A DNA stretch of 64,000 bases from an uncultured Hyphomonas sp. Its GTDB lineage: Bacteria > Pseudomonadota > Alphaproteobacteria > Caulobacterales > Hyphomonadaceae. Below the pieces are notes generated by a model. The model made no database searches, had not been told where the DNA came from, and was given only the letters and a program-made list of their open reading frames with translations. Location of the stretch: positions 2,604,001-2,668,000 of the forward strand of contig NZ_OY787456.1 of assembly GCF_963678875.1 (NCBI RefSeq), in the 5' to 3' direction. Both the position numbers and the translations under genes were made by a program. Below, piece after piece: positions 35,701-44,491 of this stretch. How positions within the stretch are numbered: position 1 is the stretch's first letter; the number at the start of each line of letters is the position of its first letter.

Positions 35701-37809
35701 CTAAACGCCCATTGCCGGGTCACTGACGCTGTGGCGTCCGGTTTCGACCCGGCCGGCGAGGCGCCGTTCGAAGCCTTCGGCCGATGCGGTGATGTCGTAC
35801 CAGGCGCCGCTGGCGCTGGTGTCGAACTCCCGCTTCAGCGTCCGGCCTGCCCCGACGCTGACCGTGACCGGCTCCGAGCCGTCATAGACACCGGCCGACA
35901 GGACCAGTTCCTGTTTCGACCGGCCCTTGTTCTTGATCATCAGCGTGACGATCCCGGTGCGCGAATTCATCTTGGCTGAGGTTTCGACTGCCTTCGACGC
36001 ATCGCCGTGGAACGTCCGCAGGAAGCCGTTCGGTCCGAGGACCCAGAGGTCATACTGCCCCCCATCCGCTGCGAGTTCCCAGCTGTCCGAAATCGCTTTC
36101 CCGGCCTCCACCGTGTAGCGGCGCGGGATGCGGTCCAGATGCAGCTTGTCATAGACGTGAAACACGGCCCCGGCCTTGCCCGTGTTGGAGAATTTCAGGG
36201 AGACCGCGTCATCTTCTGCGGTCGCCGTCACGTCGAGCGTATAAGGCAGCGCCCGCGACGGCCGCGCACCGGTCTCCTGCGACAGGTCCTGCGGCTCGGC
36301 CGGCGGCTCGATCCGGCGGCGGTGGATCTGTGCCAGAACGGCCTTCTGCGATCCTTCCGCTGACGGAAGGTCCGGGAAAACCGGGTCATTCGGTGTCTTG
36401 AAGTCGAAGCAGGACATGAGGTCACTGCAGACGGCGCGATGCCACGGGCTGATTGCGGGCACCGTGACGCCGAAGCGCTGCTCCAGGAACATGCCCACAG
36501 ACGTATGGTCCGCCACCTGGCTGTTGACCCAGCCACCACGGCTCCACGGCGAGACAATATAAAGCGGCACACGCGGACCGAGGCCCCACGGGCGGACGGT
36601 GCCGCTGATCGTGTCGTCCTCTTCCTGCAGGTTCCGCTCCGGGTCGGAGAAGTAGAACCCCTTCAGGTCAACGGTCGACTTGCCAGCCAGCTCGCCGTCC
36701 GCCGTGTAGGAGGGCGGCGCGGCTGGCGGCAGGTGATCGAACAGGCCGTCATTCTCGTCGAAGGTCTGGAAGAAGACCGTACGGCTCCACACTTCGGGAT
36801 TGGCCGTCAGCGCCTTCAGGATGCGCGCCGTGTATTCGGCGCCCTGCAGCGGCGTCGAAGCGCTCGGATGCTCCGACCAGTCTTTCGGCGGCAGGATCCA
36901 CGTCACTTCCGGCAGCGTGCCCGCCTGCACATCGGCGGCAAACTGGTCCAGCGAAAAGTCCGTCATGCCTTTTTCGTAGAGCGGTGAGCCCGGCTTGGCT
37001 TCGCGGAAGCTCTTGAAGGCCAGGCCGCCATGCATGGCGCCGGTCCAGTTATCATTCGTGTCCTGATAAATCCGCCAGGAGACGCCGGCCTCTTCCAGAA
37101 CATCCGGAATGGTTTTCCATGGCAGGGCCGAGCCCTGATAGGTGTAGCCCGGCTCCGGCAGGGCGCCCTTGATCCAGCAGCGGAGGTTGTTGGGCTCGCT
37201 GTCGGCTTCGGTGCCGTTGATGCCCTGTGCGCGCAGCTCCGGATCATGGTTGGAGCCGGACCAGAACACGATCCGGTTCGGATCCGTGCCCGTGGTGATG
37301 GAGCAGTGATAGGCGTCGCAGATCGTGAAGGCTTCGGCCAGCGCGAACTGGAACGGCAAATCGTCCCGTTTGAAATAGCCCATCGAGTAAGGGTTCTTGT
37401 ATTTCGGCCAGTAGCCGAATTTGCCCTGGTTCCAGGCGGCCTGGGAATCCGCAAAGGAATGCGGCGTCCCCGGATGGGCAATGGCGTTGGTCGTCTTTGT
37501 ATCCAGATGGAAGGGCGGGATCTCCTTCTGACCGTCCGACTGGGCCCAGACCGCCTTGCCGCTTTCCATGGGCACCGTGTGGCGGTCCCCAAAACCACGC
37601 ACACCGCGCAGCGTGCCGAAATAGTGATCGAAGGAACGGTTTTCCTGCATCAGGATCACGACATGCTTCACATCGCGGACGGTGCCCGTCTCATTTGCGG
37701 CCGGCGTCGCGAGCGCTTCGGCGATGGCTTCCGGAAAAGTACTCGTGGCAACCCCAGCGGCGGCGCTCGCCCCCATGATACGCAAAAACTCGCGGCGGTC
37801 CGTCGTCAT
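35701..37809 (-). CDS. Phosphocholine-type phospholipase C
   Basis: A 702-residue exported enzyme of the phosphoesterase family that includes bacterial PlcH/PlcN and acid phosphatase AcpA. A twin-arginine signal is at the N-terminus (DRREFLRIMGASAAAGV). The catalytic block HVVILMQENRSFDHYFGTLRGVRGFGDR follows at about 48-75. TTGTDPNRIVFWSGSN and TFDENDGLFDHLPP are further conserved metal/active-site segments. Two C-terminal beta domains (DUF756-like) close the protein. It hydrolyses phosphatidylcholine to diacylglycerol and phosphocholine in the periplasm or outside. A GMC oxidoreductase gene lies upstream on the same strand. Confidence 0.93.
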   Translation of the reverse strand: MTTDRREFLRIMGASAAAGVATSTFPEAIAEALATPAANETGTVRDVKHVVILMQENRSFDHYFGTLRGVRGFGDRHTVPMESGKAVWAQSDGQKEIPPFHLDTKTTNAIAHPGTPHSFADSQAAWNQGKFGYWPKYKNPYSMGYFKRDDLPFQFALAEAFTICDAYHCSITTGTDPNRIVFWSGSNHDPELRAQGINGTEADSEPNNLRCWIKGALPEPGYTYQGSALPWKTIPDVLEEAGVSWRIYQDTNDNWTGAMHGGLAFKSFREAKPGSPLYEKGMTDFSLDQFAADVQAGTLPEVTWILPPKDWSEHPSASTPLQGAEYTARILKALTANPEVWSRTVFFQTFDENDGLFDHLPPAAPPSYTADGELAGKSTVDLKGFYFSDPERNLQEEDDTISGTVRPWGLGPRVPLYIVSPWSRGGWVNSQVADHTSVGMFLEQRFGVTVPAISPWHRAVCSDLMSCFDFKTPNDPVFPDLPSAEGSQKAVLAQIHRRRIEPPAEPQDLSQETGARPSRALPYTLDVTATAEDDAVSLKFSNTGKAGAVFHVYDKLHLDRIPRRYTVEAGKAISDSWELAADGGQYDLWVLGPNGFLRTFHGDASKAVETSAKMNSRTGIVTLMIKNKGRSKQELVLSAGVYDGSEPVTVSVGAGRTLKREFDTSASGAWYDITASAEGFERRLAGRVETGRHSVSDPAMGV

Positions 37810-37959
37810 GATCCTGCTGTCTCCATCTGTGTGGGCTTTGCCACCCCTTGCCTGCCAGCCGGTCTAGCCCGGCTGCATGACAGCAAAATGAAATTTACTC
37901 ATTCTCCGCGCGCATTTTTGTGAATTTATATTAAAGGGTGACTGCCCGGCCGCATACGA

Positions 37960-37992
37960 AAGCAGGCGCAGCCGAGGGGGCTGCGCCTGCTT
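37960..37992 (-). terminator. Terminator-like hairpin after the GMC oxidoreductase gene
   Basis: AAGCAGGCGCAGCC (37960-37973) and its reverse complement (37979-37992) form a perfect 14-bp stem. The T-run on the minus strand is short (TTTCGT). It separates the GMC gene from the phospholipase gene. Confidence 0.75.
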
Positions 37993-38021
37993 GGCATTTA
38001 CGGAATGGGTTGCCCGGGCGT

Positions 38022-39662
38022 TCAGGCGTCCGCGAGTGACGGCACTTCCGCGCGCGCCAGCAGCGGCTTTTTCAGGATCAGGTCCGCGGCCTTTTCGGCG
38101 ATCATGATCGTCGGTGCATTCGTGTTGCCGCCGATCAGCGTTGGCATGACCGAGGCATCGACCACGCGCAGGCCTTCGACGCCTTTCACTTTCAGCTCGC
38201 CGTCCAGCGGCTGGGTATCGCTGACGCCCATCGCAACGGTGCCGACCGGGTGGTAGATCGTCTCGCCGGTGCGGCGGATAAAGGAGTCGATGTCTTCGTC
38301 GGACTTGGCGTTTGCTCCCGGCATGATCTCTGCGCCGGTGAACGGCTTCAGCGCCGCCTGCTGGCAAACCTCGCGCACCATCTTCACGGCCTCCCGCATG
38401 GCGCGGCGGTCTTCTTCCGTGGCCAGATGGTTCGGGTCGATGGACGGATTGGCAAACGGGTCGTTGGACGCAAGGCAAACCGTGCCGCGGCTTTCCGGGC
38501 GCAGCTGGCAGGCGTGAACCGTGTAGCCATCCTTCTGAGGATCGTGCTTGCCGTGATCCATCATGATGGCGTTGACGAGGTGCAGCTGCAGGTCCGGCAT
38601 CTCAAGGCCGGGGCGGGATTTCAGGAAGGCGCCCGCCTGCAGGAAATTGTCCGCGCCGGGGCCGGTCTGATTGAACAGGTAGCGCAGGCCAACACCAAGC
38701 TTCTTGATCCCCTTCTGCATCGAATAGGCAGAGATCGGCTGGGTCATCTCATGGATGACGGTCACGTCGAGATGGTCCTGCAGGTTCTGGCCGACACCCT
38801 TGGAATCGACCACCGTCTTGATGCCGAACCGGCCCAGATGCTCTGCATTGCCGATACCCGACAGCTGCAGGATCTGCGGCGACTGCACCGCGCCGGCGCA
38901 GACGATCACTTCGCCATCGGCATGGATCGATTGCGGCAGGCCGCCCTTGCCTTCCACCACTTCAACGCCGGTGGCGCGCGTGCCCTCGAACAGGACTTTC
39001 GTCACGCGGCCGGTGGAGATCACCGTCAGATTGTCCCGCACGCCCACGATCGGGCGCAGGTAGGCGTAAGAGGCGCTCCAGCGTTCCCCCTTATGGATGG
39101 TGCGCTGGTACGGGCCGAAGCCTTCCTGCTGGGCGCCGTTGAAATCGTCAGTCCTGGCATAGCCAGCCTGTTCGCCGGCCTGAATGAAGGCGCGGTAGAG
39201 CGGGCTCGACATCGGCGCGGACGACACCTGCAGCGGGCCGCTGCCGCCGTGGAACGCGTCTTCGCCCTTGTCCAGCGTCTCGGATTTCCGGAAGTAAGGC
39301 AGGACGCTCGCATAGTCCCAGCCCTTCAGGCCCATCTGGCCCCATTGGTCATAGTCACCGGCATGGCCGCGGATATAGATCATGCCATTGATGGAGGAGG
39401 ATCCGCCCCAGCCCCGGCCGCGCGGCCAGTAGAGCTTGCGGCCATTCATGTGCTTCTGCGGCTCGGTCCAGAACCCCCAGTTGAAATCATTCTCTTCCTT
39501 GATCAGGGCCCCGACGCCGGCCGGCATACGCACCATCAGCGCGTTGTCCTTTTTGCCCGCCTCAATCAGACATACTTTTACGGCCGGGTCAGCCGACAAC
39601 CGGTTGGCAAGGGTACATCCGGCGCTTCCTGCACCAACGATTACGTAATCATAGCGTTCCAT
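38022..39662 (-). CDS. GMC-family FAD oxidoreductase (choline dehydrogenase-like)
   Basis: A 546-residue flavoprotein. The FAD-binding VIVGAGSAGCTLANRLS is at the N-terminus, GMC signature 1 around GRKLYWPRGRGWGGSSSINGMIYIRG (about 75-100), signature 2 around GAVQSPQILQLSGIG (about 257-271), and the catalytic histidine in YHPVGTVAMG near 474. It oxidises primary alcohols. The closest relatives by pattern are choline dehydrogenase (BetA) and long-chain alcohol dehydrogenase (AlkJ). Choline is attractive given the phosphocholine-releasing phospholipase next door, but no betaine aldehyde dehydrogenase is adjacent, so the substrate remains open. Confidence 0.88.
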   Translation of the reverse strand: MERYDYVIVGAGSAGCTLANRLSADPAVKVCLIEAGKKDNALMVRMPAGVGALIKEENDFNWGFWTEPQKHMNGRKLYWPRGRGWGGSSSINGMIYIRGHAGDYDQWGQMGLKGWDYASVLPYFRKSETLDKGEDAFHGGSGPLQVSSAPMSSPLYRAFIQAGEQAGYARTDDFNGAQQEGFGPYQRTIHKGERWSASYAYLRPIVGVRDNLTVISTGRVTKVLFEGTRATGVEVVEGKGGLPQSIHADGEVIVCAGAVQSPQILQLSGIGNAEHLGRFGIKTVVDSKGVGQNLQDHLDVTVIHEMTQPISAYSMQKGIKKLGVGLRYLFNQTGPGADNFLQAGAFLKSRPGLEMPDLQLHLVNAIMMDHGKHDPQKDGYTVHACQLRPESRGTVCLASNDPFANPSIDPNHLATEEDRRAMREAVKMVREVCQQAALKPFTGAEIMPGANAKSDEDIDSFIRRTGETIYHPVGTVAMGVSDTQPLDGELKVKGVEGLRVVDASVMPTLIGGNTNAPTIMIAEKAADLILKKPLLARAEVPSLADA

Positions 39663-39792
39663 GGGGTCCTGTTTTCCTCGTCCATCGGTAGAAATCCGAC
39701 GATTGGCGCAACACTTTGTGAACGAAAGCGTGCTAAGTAAAGAGCGTGGGGAGAAGTAGTCCGAAAGGACGGGTCAGCTCAAGGAGTGATTA

Positions 39793-40404
39793 ATGACCTT
39801 CTCTACTTCTCAGGCTCTGATGGCATCAGAAACGCCGGAAGAATATTTCGATCGCCGCCGCCATAAGCGGGTGGATATTCAGCTTCCGGGCCGATTCCTG
39901 ACCCATATCGGTGACGATGCATCGCTTTCTACGATCAATCTTTCCTGTTCGGGTGCGCTCGTGCAGGCCTCGACCCTGCCCGATCCCGGCGCAGAACTGG
40001 TCTGCTATTTCGACGATCTTGGCCGCGTGGTCGCCACGGTCGTGCGCCACACCGGCGAAGGCTTTGCCCTCAAATTCAATGCCGCATCGCACAAGCGCGA
40101 GAAGATCGCCGACCGCCTGACCTGGCTGCTCAACAAGGACATGCTGAACCTGTCCGAAGAGCGCGAAGCCCCGCGTTATGCGGCGGACGTCCCGGCTCAG
40201 GTCCTGCGCCGCAGCGGCCAGATCCTGAACTGCCGCGTGCTCGACATCTCTCTCACCGGTGCCAATTTCGAGTGCACCAGCAGCGCGCTGCCGAAGCTCG
40301 GCGAGATTGTCAGTGCAGGCACGATCCCGGCGGAAGTCGTCCGCACGGGCCGCGGCGGCTTTGCCGTGCGCTACCTCCAGAAAGACGAGCGCGAGTCAAT
40401 CTGA
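39793..40404 (+). CDS. Tandem PilZ-domain protein (c-di-GMP effector)
   Basis: A 203-residue protein with two PilZ domains. The first has RRRHKR (RxxxR-type, about 18-23) and INLSCSGA (about 50-57). The second has REAPRYAADVPA (about 125-136) and LDISLTGA (about 150-157). The second domain's RxxxR motif is weaker (REAPR), so it may not bind. These proteins bind c-di-GMP and modulate motility, polysaccharide or cell-cycle functions; the partner is unknown. The stop lies inside a palindrome shared with the convergent carbonic anhydrase-like gene. Confidence 0.88.
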   Translation: MTFSTSQALMASETPEEYFDRRRHKRVDIQLPGRFLTHIGDDASLSTINLSCSGALVQASTLPDPGAELVCYFDDLGRVVATVVRHTGEGFALKFNAASHKREKIADRLTWLLNKDMLNLSEEREAPRYAADVPAQVLRRSGQILNCRVLDISLTGANFECTSSALPKLGEIVSAGTIPAEVVRTGRGGFAVRYLQKDERESI

Positions 40405-40436
40405 TCCGGCCGGTCCGGGCCTGCGGGCCCGGATCA
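40402..40436. terminator. Palindrome containing both convergent stop codons
   Basis: TGATCCGG (40402-40409) and CCGGATCA (40429-40436) form the stem; GGGCC TGC GGGCC pairs inside. Each outer end is the stop codon of one gene (TGA for PilZ, TGA for the minus-strand gene). There is no T-run. It is likely a bidirectional hairpin. Confidence 0.55.
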
Positions 40437-40964
40437 GTCGATCCGCTTCAGGCCGGTCTTGTGGCGTTTCCAGTTCTCGACATAGTGCACCGCCGACATC
40501 TTGATCACCTGCACCTGGTGCTCGGAGACCGGCTTCACGACCTTGCCCGGCGCGCCCATCACGAGTGAATTATCGGGAATTTCCTTGCCTTCCGGGATCA
40601 GGGAATTTGCCCCGATGATGCAGTTCTTCCCGATCTTCGCGCCGTTCAGGATGATCGAGCCGATGCCGATCAGCGTCTCGTCGCCGATCGTGCAGCCGTG
40701 CAGCATCACCATGTGCCCGACCGTCACGTCGCGCCCGATGGTCAGCGGCTTGCCGACATCCGTGTGCAGAACACAGCCATCCTGGATGTTCGAGTTCTCG
40801 CCGATCGTGATCGGGTCATTATCCCCCCGCAGCACAGAACCATACCAGATCGAGGCATTTTCCTTGAGGATGACATTGCCCATCACCTGGGCCGTCTCGG
40901 CGACCCAGTAATTGCCGTTTTCGGGCAGCTCTGGTCGATTTCCATCCATCTCGAAAATAGCCAT
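40434..40964 (-). CDS. Gamma carbonic anhydrase-like hexapeptide-repeat protein
   Basis: A 176-residue left-handed beta-helix protein of the YrdA/CaiE/gamma-CA family. The hexapeptide run NVILKENASIWYGSVLRGDNDPITIGENSNIQDGCVLHTD is followed by VTVGHMVMLHGCTIGDETLIGIGSIILNGAKIG. Metal-ligand histidines (about H72, H89 and H94) are present, matching the three zinc/iron ligands. It is a trimer in the cytoplasm. Some members are true carbonic anhydrases and others have unknown roles. It is divergent from phoH. Confidence 0.92.
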   Translation of the reverse strand: MAIFEMDGNRPELPENGNYWVAETAQVMGNVILKENASIWYGSVLRGDNDPITIGENSNIQDGCVLHTDVGKPLTIGRDVTVGHMVMLHGCTIGDETLIGIGSIILNGAKIGKNCIIGANSLIPEGKEIPDNSLVMGAPGKVVKPVSEHQVQVIKMSAVHYVENWKRHKTGLKRID

Positions 40965-41217
40965 GCCTCATCCCTTCATTTCGCTTGCGGATTTAATGTT
41001 TACCACCTGATAACTCTGGTAGTGTCTACTCATCAACAGATTCGGACGTGGAGTACGGTCATCCTGAGACTGTGTCATACCCCGCCGCCCGGAAGATACC
41101 GGGTTGAGGTCCTGCCGCCCATCGGGCGAGTTGCCTCCCCTTCCCCCCAAGTTTCCAGTCAGCCGCTGCGCATTCCTGCCAGCGGCTTTTTTAGTCCCTG
41201 CAGCAAGGAGACCTCCC

Positions 41218-42036
41218 ATGGGAAAACGCAACGCAGCCAAGCGCATGAAAACCGCTTCGGAAGTGAACACCTCCGCCTGGTTTGAAGAAACCGGCCGTGT
41301 GAGGGGGCCGCGGCTGCAGGCTATTGAGGGAGGCCGGGCCTGGCATCCCGACGATGCGGACCAGAAACAATACAAGCGCGCCGCCACCGCCCCTGAGGGT
41401 GACCGCGGCCAGCGCTACCAGAAGAACGTCAAACCCCGCTCCGAGAATCAGGCCCGCCTGATGGAAGCGATGGACGAGCATGCCCTCGTCGCCGCCCTCG
41501 GCCCGGCAGGCACGGGCAAGACCTATCTCGCCATCTGCAAGGCCGTCGAGGCACTGCAGAAGGGCAAGGTCTCGCGCATTATCCTTTCGCGTCCGGCGGT
41601 CGAGGCGGGCGAGCAGATCGGCTTCCTGCCCGGCGCCATGGAAGACAAGCTCGCGCCTTACCTGCGCCCGCTCTACGACGCCCTGTCCGACCGGCTCTCG
41701 CCCGGACAATTGAAACACATGCTGGCCGAGGGGGTGATCGAAATCGCGCCGATCGGTTTCATGCGGGGACGCACGCTGAACAATGCCTTCATCGTCATCG
41801 ACGAGGCACAGAACTGCACCTACACACAGCTCAAGATGCTGCTGACGCGCCTTGGCTGGCACTCCACCATGGTGATCACCGGCGACCCGGCCCAGTCGGA
41901 CCTGCTGCCGGAATTCTCCGGCCTCGCCAACGCCGCCGAGCGGCTTGAGAAGCTCGCCGGCGCGGCCGTGGTGAAACTGGAAGGCCAGGACGTCGTCCGC
42001 CACCCGCTCGTCGCCGACATGCTCGGCGTCCTCTGA
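41218..42036 (+). CDS. PhoH-family ATPase
   Basis: A 272-residue protein, starting at ATG 41218 behind AAGGAG; longer in-frame starts have no site. It has P-loop GPAGTGKTYLA (about 100-110), a Walker B-like FIVIDEAQNCT and ITGDPAQSDL downstream, as in PhoH/YbeZ ATPases linked to RNA metabolism. The N-terminal 60 residues are basic and specific to this protein. No ybeY or miaB is adjacent, so it is the stand-alone type. A good terminator follows at 42061. Confidence 0.9.
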   Translation: MGKRNAAKRMKTASEVNTSAWFEETGRVRGPRLQAIEGGRAWHPDDADQKQYKRAATAPEGDRGQRYQKNVKPRSENQARLMEAMDEHALVAALGPAGTGKTYLAICKAVEALQKGKVSRIILSRPAVEAGEQIGFLPGAMEDKLAPYLRPLYDALSDRLSPGQLKHMLAEGVIEIAPIGFMRGRTLNNAFIVIDEAQNCTYTQLKMLLTRLGWHSTMVITGDPAQSDLLPEFSGLANAAERLEKLAGAAVVKLEGQDVVRHPLVADMLGVL

Positions 42037-42060
42037 GATAATACTGCCTCATCCCTGTTC

Positions 42061-42097
42061 AGCCCGCCGGAATGCCCTCCGGCGGGCTTTTTCTTTT
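42061..42097 (+). terminator. Rho-independent terminator of phoH
   Basis: AGCCCGCCGGA/TCCGGCGGGCT stem with ATGCCC loop, then TTTTCTTTT. Confidence 0.92.
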
Positions 42098-42127
42098 GCG
42101 GTGGCGTGGCGCCCTGATCGCTGATCG

Positions 42128-42195
42128 TCCGGTATGATCCGGTATAGTCCGGTATCGTCATGGCAAGTCATGCATGATCATGCCGTCGTCATATT
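42128..42195. repeat. 10-bp-periodic interspersed repeat, copy 2
   Basis: TCCGGTATGA, TCCGGTATAG, TCCGGTATCG and then TCATGGCAAG, TCATGCATGA, TCATGCCGTC: the same ten-base phase and unit order as 1041-1110. It is in the gap after the phoH terminator. Confidence 0.6.
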
Positions 42196-42247
42196 TCGTG
42201 CTTCGCTGGTCATGACGAATAAGCGGCGGGGGGAAGCCCAGCGTCTA

Positions 42248-42409
42248 TCCCTCACCTCCCACGCCCTTGCGGGCGCGGGTCCCGCCTCTCCCAAAGGGAG
42301 AGGGGTTGTCCTCTCCACATGGCAAACCTGTCGCGGTGGCGCCGGTTTCACCCCTCTCCCGCTCGCGGGAGAGGAGGGGCCCGCCGCCACAGGCGGTGGG
42401 AGGTGAGGG
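42248..42409. repeat. 160-bp palindromic intergenic element
   Basis: Termini CCCTCACCTCCCACGCC (42248-42264) and GGCGGTGGGAGGTGAGGG (42392-42409) are inverted. Inside are further complementary blocks (CCTCTCCCAAAGGGAGAGG; CCTCTCCCGCTCGCGGGAGAGG). This type of CCTCACCTCCC-bordered foldback element is widespread in alphaproteobacterial intergenic DNA. It encodes no protein. Confidence 0.7.
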
Positions 42410-42455
42410 CCTGCTTCAATCCACCCCCTAAGCCCTCTGTGGCACGCTCGGCCTC

Positions 42456-43046
42456 ATGACTGACCGCACCGCTTTCCTCTCCCAGGCCTTCAACACGCTC
42501 GCCCGCGCCATCGCGGAAGCAGGCGTGAACGTTAATCTCTACAAGACGCCCGAGACGATCCCGAAAACGGTGAACCGCCGCGTGCGGGCGGAACTGAAAC
42601 GCCTCGCCGTGCTGCTCCGCCGTCTGATCTTCCTGCTGGCGCTGCAGATAGAGCTGGCGCCGCTGAAGGCGCGCGTGGGGAGCAACTATTATGAGCCGAC
42701 ACAGGAAGGCGCAGACTACCGCTACATCTTCACCATGGTGCCCGCGCCATCGCGGCCTTGCCCGAAATTTCTGAAAGGGCCAGTGACGTTGCCCGTGCCC
42801 GGCCCTGTCTCCGCCGCGCCGCTGATTGCGCGGTGGAATGCGATGCTCGATACGATGAAGCATCACAAACGCCGGGCGCGTTGTCTTGCGCGCACGATCC
42901 AGCGTTGGCAGGCGGTGGGGGAGGCACGGCCTCATGTACCGCCGGTTCCGCATGCGCACCGCTTGCCGGCGACCGTCGCGCTCGTTTCGGGTGGGCTGAC
43001 CGTTCAGCTGGTTGAGGCGCTGAAGGACTGGCCGGATACGAGCTGA
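42456..43046 (+). CDS. Hypothetical protein
   Basis: A 196-residue protein, not assigned to a family. It opens with an amphipathic helix (TAFLSQAFNTLARAIAEAGVNVNLYKTP), has a basic/hydrophobic stretch (RAELKRLAVLLRRLIFLLALQIEL, about 44-68) that could be a membrane-associated helix, then a Pro-rich middle and a basic C-terminal region (KHHKRRARCLARTIQRW). It is flanked on both sides by interspersed repeats. No Shine-Dalgarno is evident. It looks coding by composition, but the function is unknown. Confidence 0.6.
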   Translation: MTDRTAFLSQAFNTLARAIAEAGVNVNLYKTPETIPKTVNRRVRAELKRLAVLLRRLIFLLALQIELAPLKARVGSNYYEPTQEGADYRYIFTMVPAPSRPCPKFLKGPVTLPVPGPVSAAPLIARWNAMLDTMKHHKRRARCLARTIQRWQAVGEARPHVPPVPHAHRLPATVALVSGGLTVQLVEALKDWPDTS

Positions 43047-43118
43047 ACCTCGCCAAAATCAGGATTTTTGCCGGAGCGCTGAGGCGTTTCCGGGCGGACG
43101 TGCTGGGCCGCCCGCGCG

Positions 43119-43187
43119 CATGCTTCGACTTCGCTCAGCATGGGCGCTCCTGAAGTGCGGACTCATCCTGAGCGAAGTCGAAGGATG
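43119..43187. repeat. REP-like inverted pair, second locus
   Basis: One 24-nt unit is inverted at 43119-43142 and one direct at 43164-43187. The core is CTGAGCGAAGTCGAAGG. Arrangement and spacing match 1125-1194. Confidence 0.7.
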
Positions 43188-43263
43188 ACTGACAGAGCGC
43201 ATAAGCCCGGCGCTTGCGCTTGGGCCTGCCTCGGGAAATCGCGATGCGATTTCTCATCCTCGG

Positions 43264-43287
43264 CAGCCTGAGCGAAGTCGAAGGATG
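43264..43287. repeat. Single REP-like unit
   Basis: CCTGAGCGAAGTCGAAGGATG with a degenerate left end, 15 bases before the prfB stop codon on the other strand. Confidence 0.65.
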
Positions 43288-43301
43288 ACGCGGCAGCGCG
43301 C

Positions 43302-44412
43302 CTACTCTTCGTCTTCACCCGTTGCGACTGACGCGGCCAGCGAGGCCGACAGGAAGCGGTCGATGTCACCATCCAACACGCCCTGCGTGTCGGAGGTTTC
43401 CACCTCGGTCCGGAGGTCCTTCACCATCTGGTATGGCTGCAGGACGTAAGAGCGGATCTGGTGGCCGAAGCCGATATCGGTCTTGCCGGCATAGCTGGCA
43501 TCGGCGACTTCGCGGCGCTTCTGCAGTTCCAGCTCATAAAGGCGGGACCGCAGCATCTGCCAGGCCTGGTCGCGGTTACGGTGCTGGGACCGGTCGTTCT
43601 GGCACTGCACCACGATGCCGGTCGGCTCGTGCGTCAGGCGGACGGCGGAATCGGTCCGGTTGACGTGCTGGCCGCCCGCACCGGACGCCCGGTAGGTGTC
43701 GGTGCGCACATCGGACGGGTCGATCTCGATCTCGATATTGTCGTCGATTACCGGCGTAACGGTGACAGAGGCAAAGCTGGTATGGCGGCGCGCGGAACTG
43801 TCGAACGGCGAAATGCGGACGAGGCGGTGGACGCCCTGCTCCGACTTCAGCCAGCCATAGGCGCTGTCGCCCTTGATCTGGAGCGTCGCGGATTTGATGC
43901 CCGCTTCCTCGCCTTCGCGCTCGTCCATCTCCTCGACCTTGTGCCCGTGCTTTTCGGCCCAGCGCACATACATGCGCCGCAGGATCGAGGCCCAGTCCTG
44001 GCTCTCCGTCCCGCCTTCACCGGCATTGATCTGGATGTAGGCGTCATTGCCATCGGCTTCGCCGGAAAGCAGCGCGGCCAGCTCGGCCTTCTCCGCCCGG
44101 TCGGCGGCGCGTTTCAGCGAGGCTTCAAGGTCGGCGACCATGTCGTCGTCGCCCTCGGCAAGCTCCAGCAGCTCGCCCGCGTCTTCGGCTTCCTTTTCGA
44201 GGGCTTCGACGGTTTCGATCCCGTCGGCCAGTTTCTGGCGCTCGCGCATCATGGCCTGGGCGGCCTGCGGATCGTCCCAGAAGTCCGGCTTTTCGGAAAG
44301 GGCGGTCAGTTCATCGAGGCGTTTTGTGGCTGTATCCCAGTCAAAGACGCCTCCGTAGCAAGGCGGCCGAGGAGCGGATCTGGTCAATCAGCGACTTGAT
44401 TTCTGCGGACAT
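43302..44412 (-). CDS. prfB: Peptide chain release factor 2, with programmed +1 frameshift
   Basis: RF2, which reads UGA and UAA at the ribosome. The mRNA starts at ATG 44412 (MSAEIKSLIDQIR...). After 23 codons it meets an in-frame TGA at 44343-44341 in the slippery CTTTGAC. A Shine-Dalgarno-like GGAGG lies three bases before CTT. A +1 shift continues in the main frame (DWDTATKRLDE...), giving about 369 residues. The stop-recognition SPF tripeptide (ISPFDSSA) identifies RF2, and GAGGQHVN is the catalytic GGQ loop. This is the classical autoregulatory frameshift: low RF2 favours shifting. It is not a pseudogene. Confidence 0.96.
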
Positions 44413-44491
44413 GTGTTCGGCCTTTCAAAGGAATAAATCTGCGAGGCGGGCCTATAGCGCAGCCGCCCCGCAGGGTCAAAACAGGTTAGGG

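Noticed and set aside
44341..44343. In-frame TGA in prfB as a sign of a pseudogene
   Set aside because: The context CTTTGAC plus upstream GGAGG is the known programmed frameshift site; both frames are otherwise intact.
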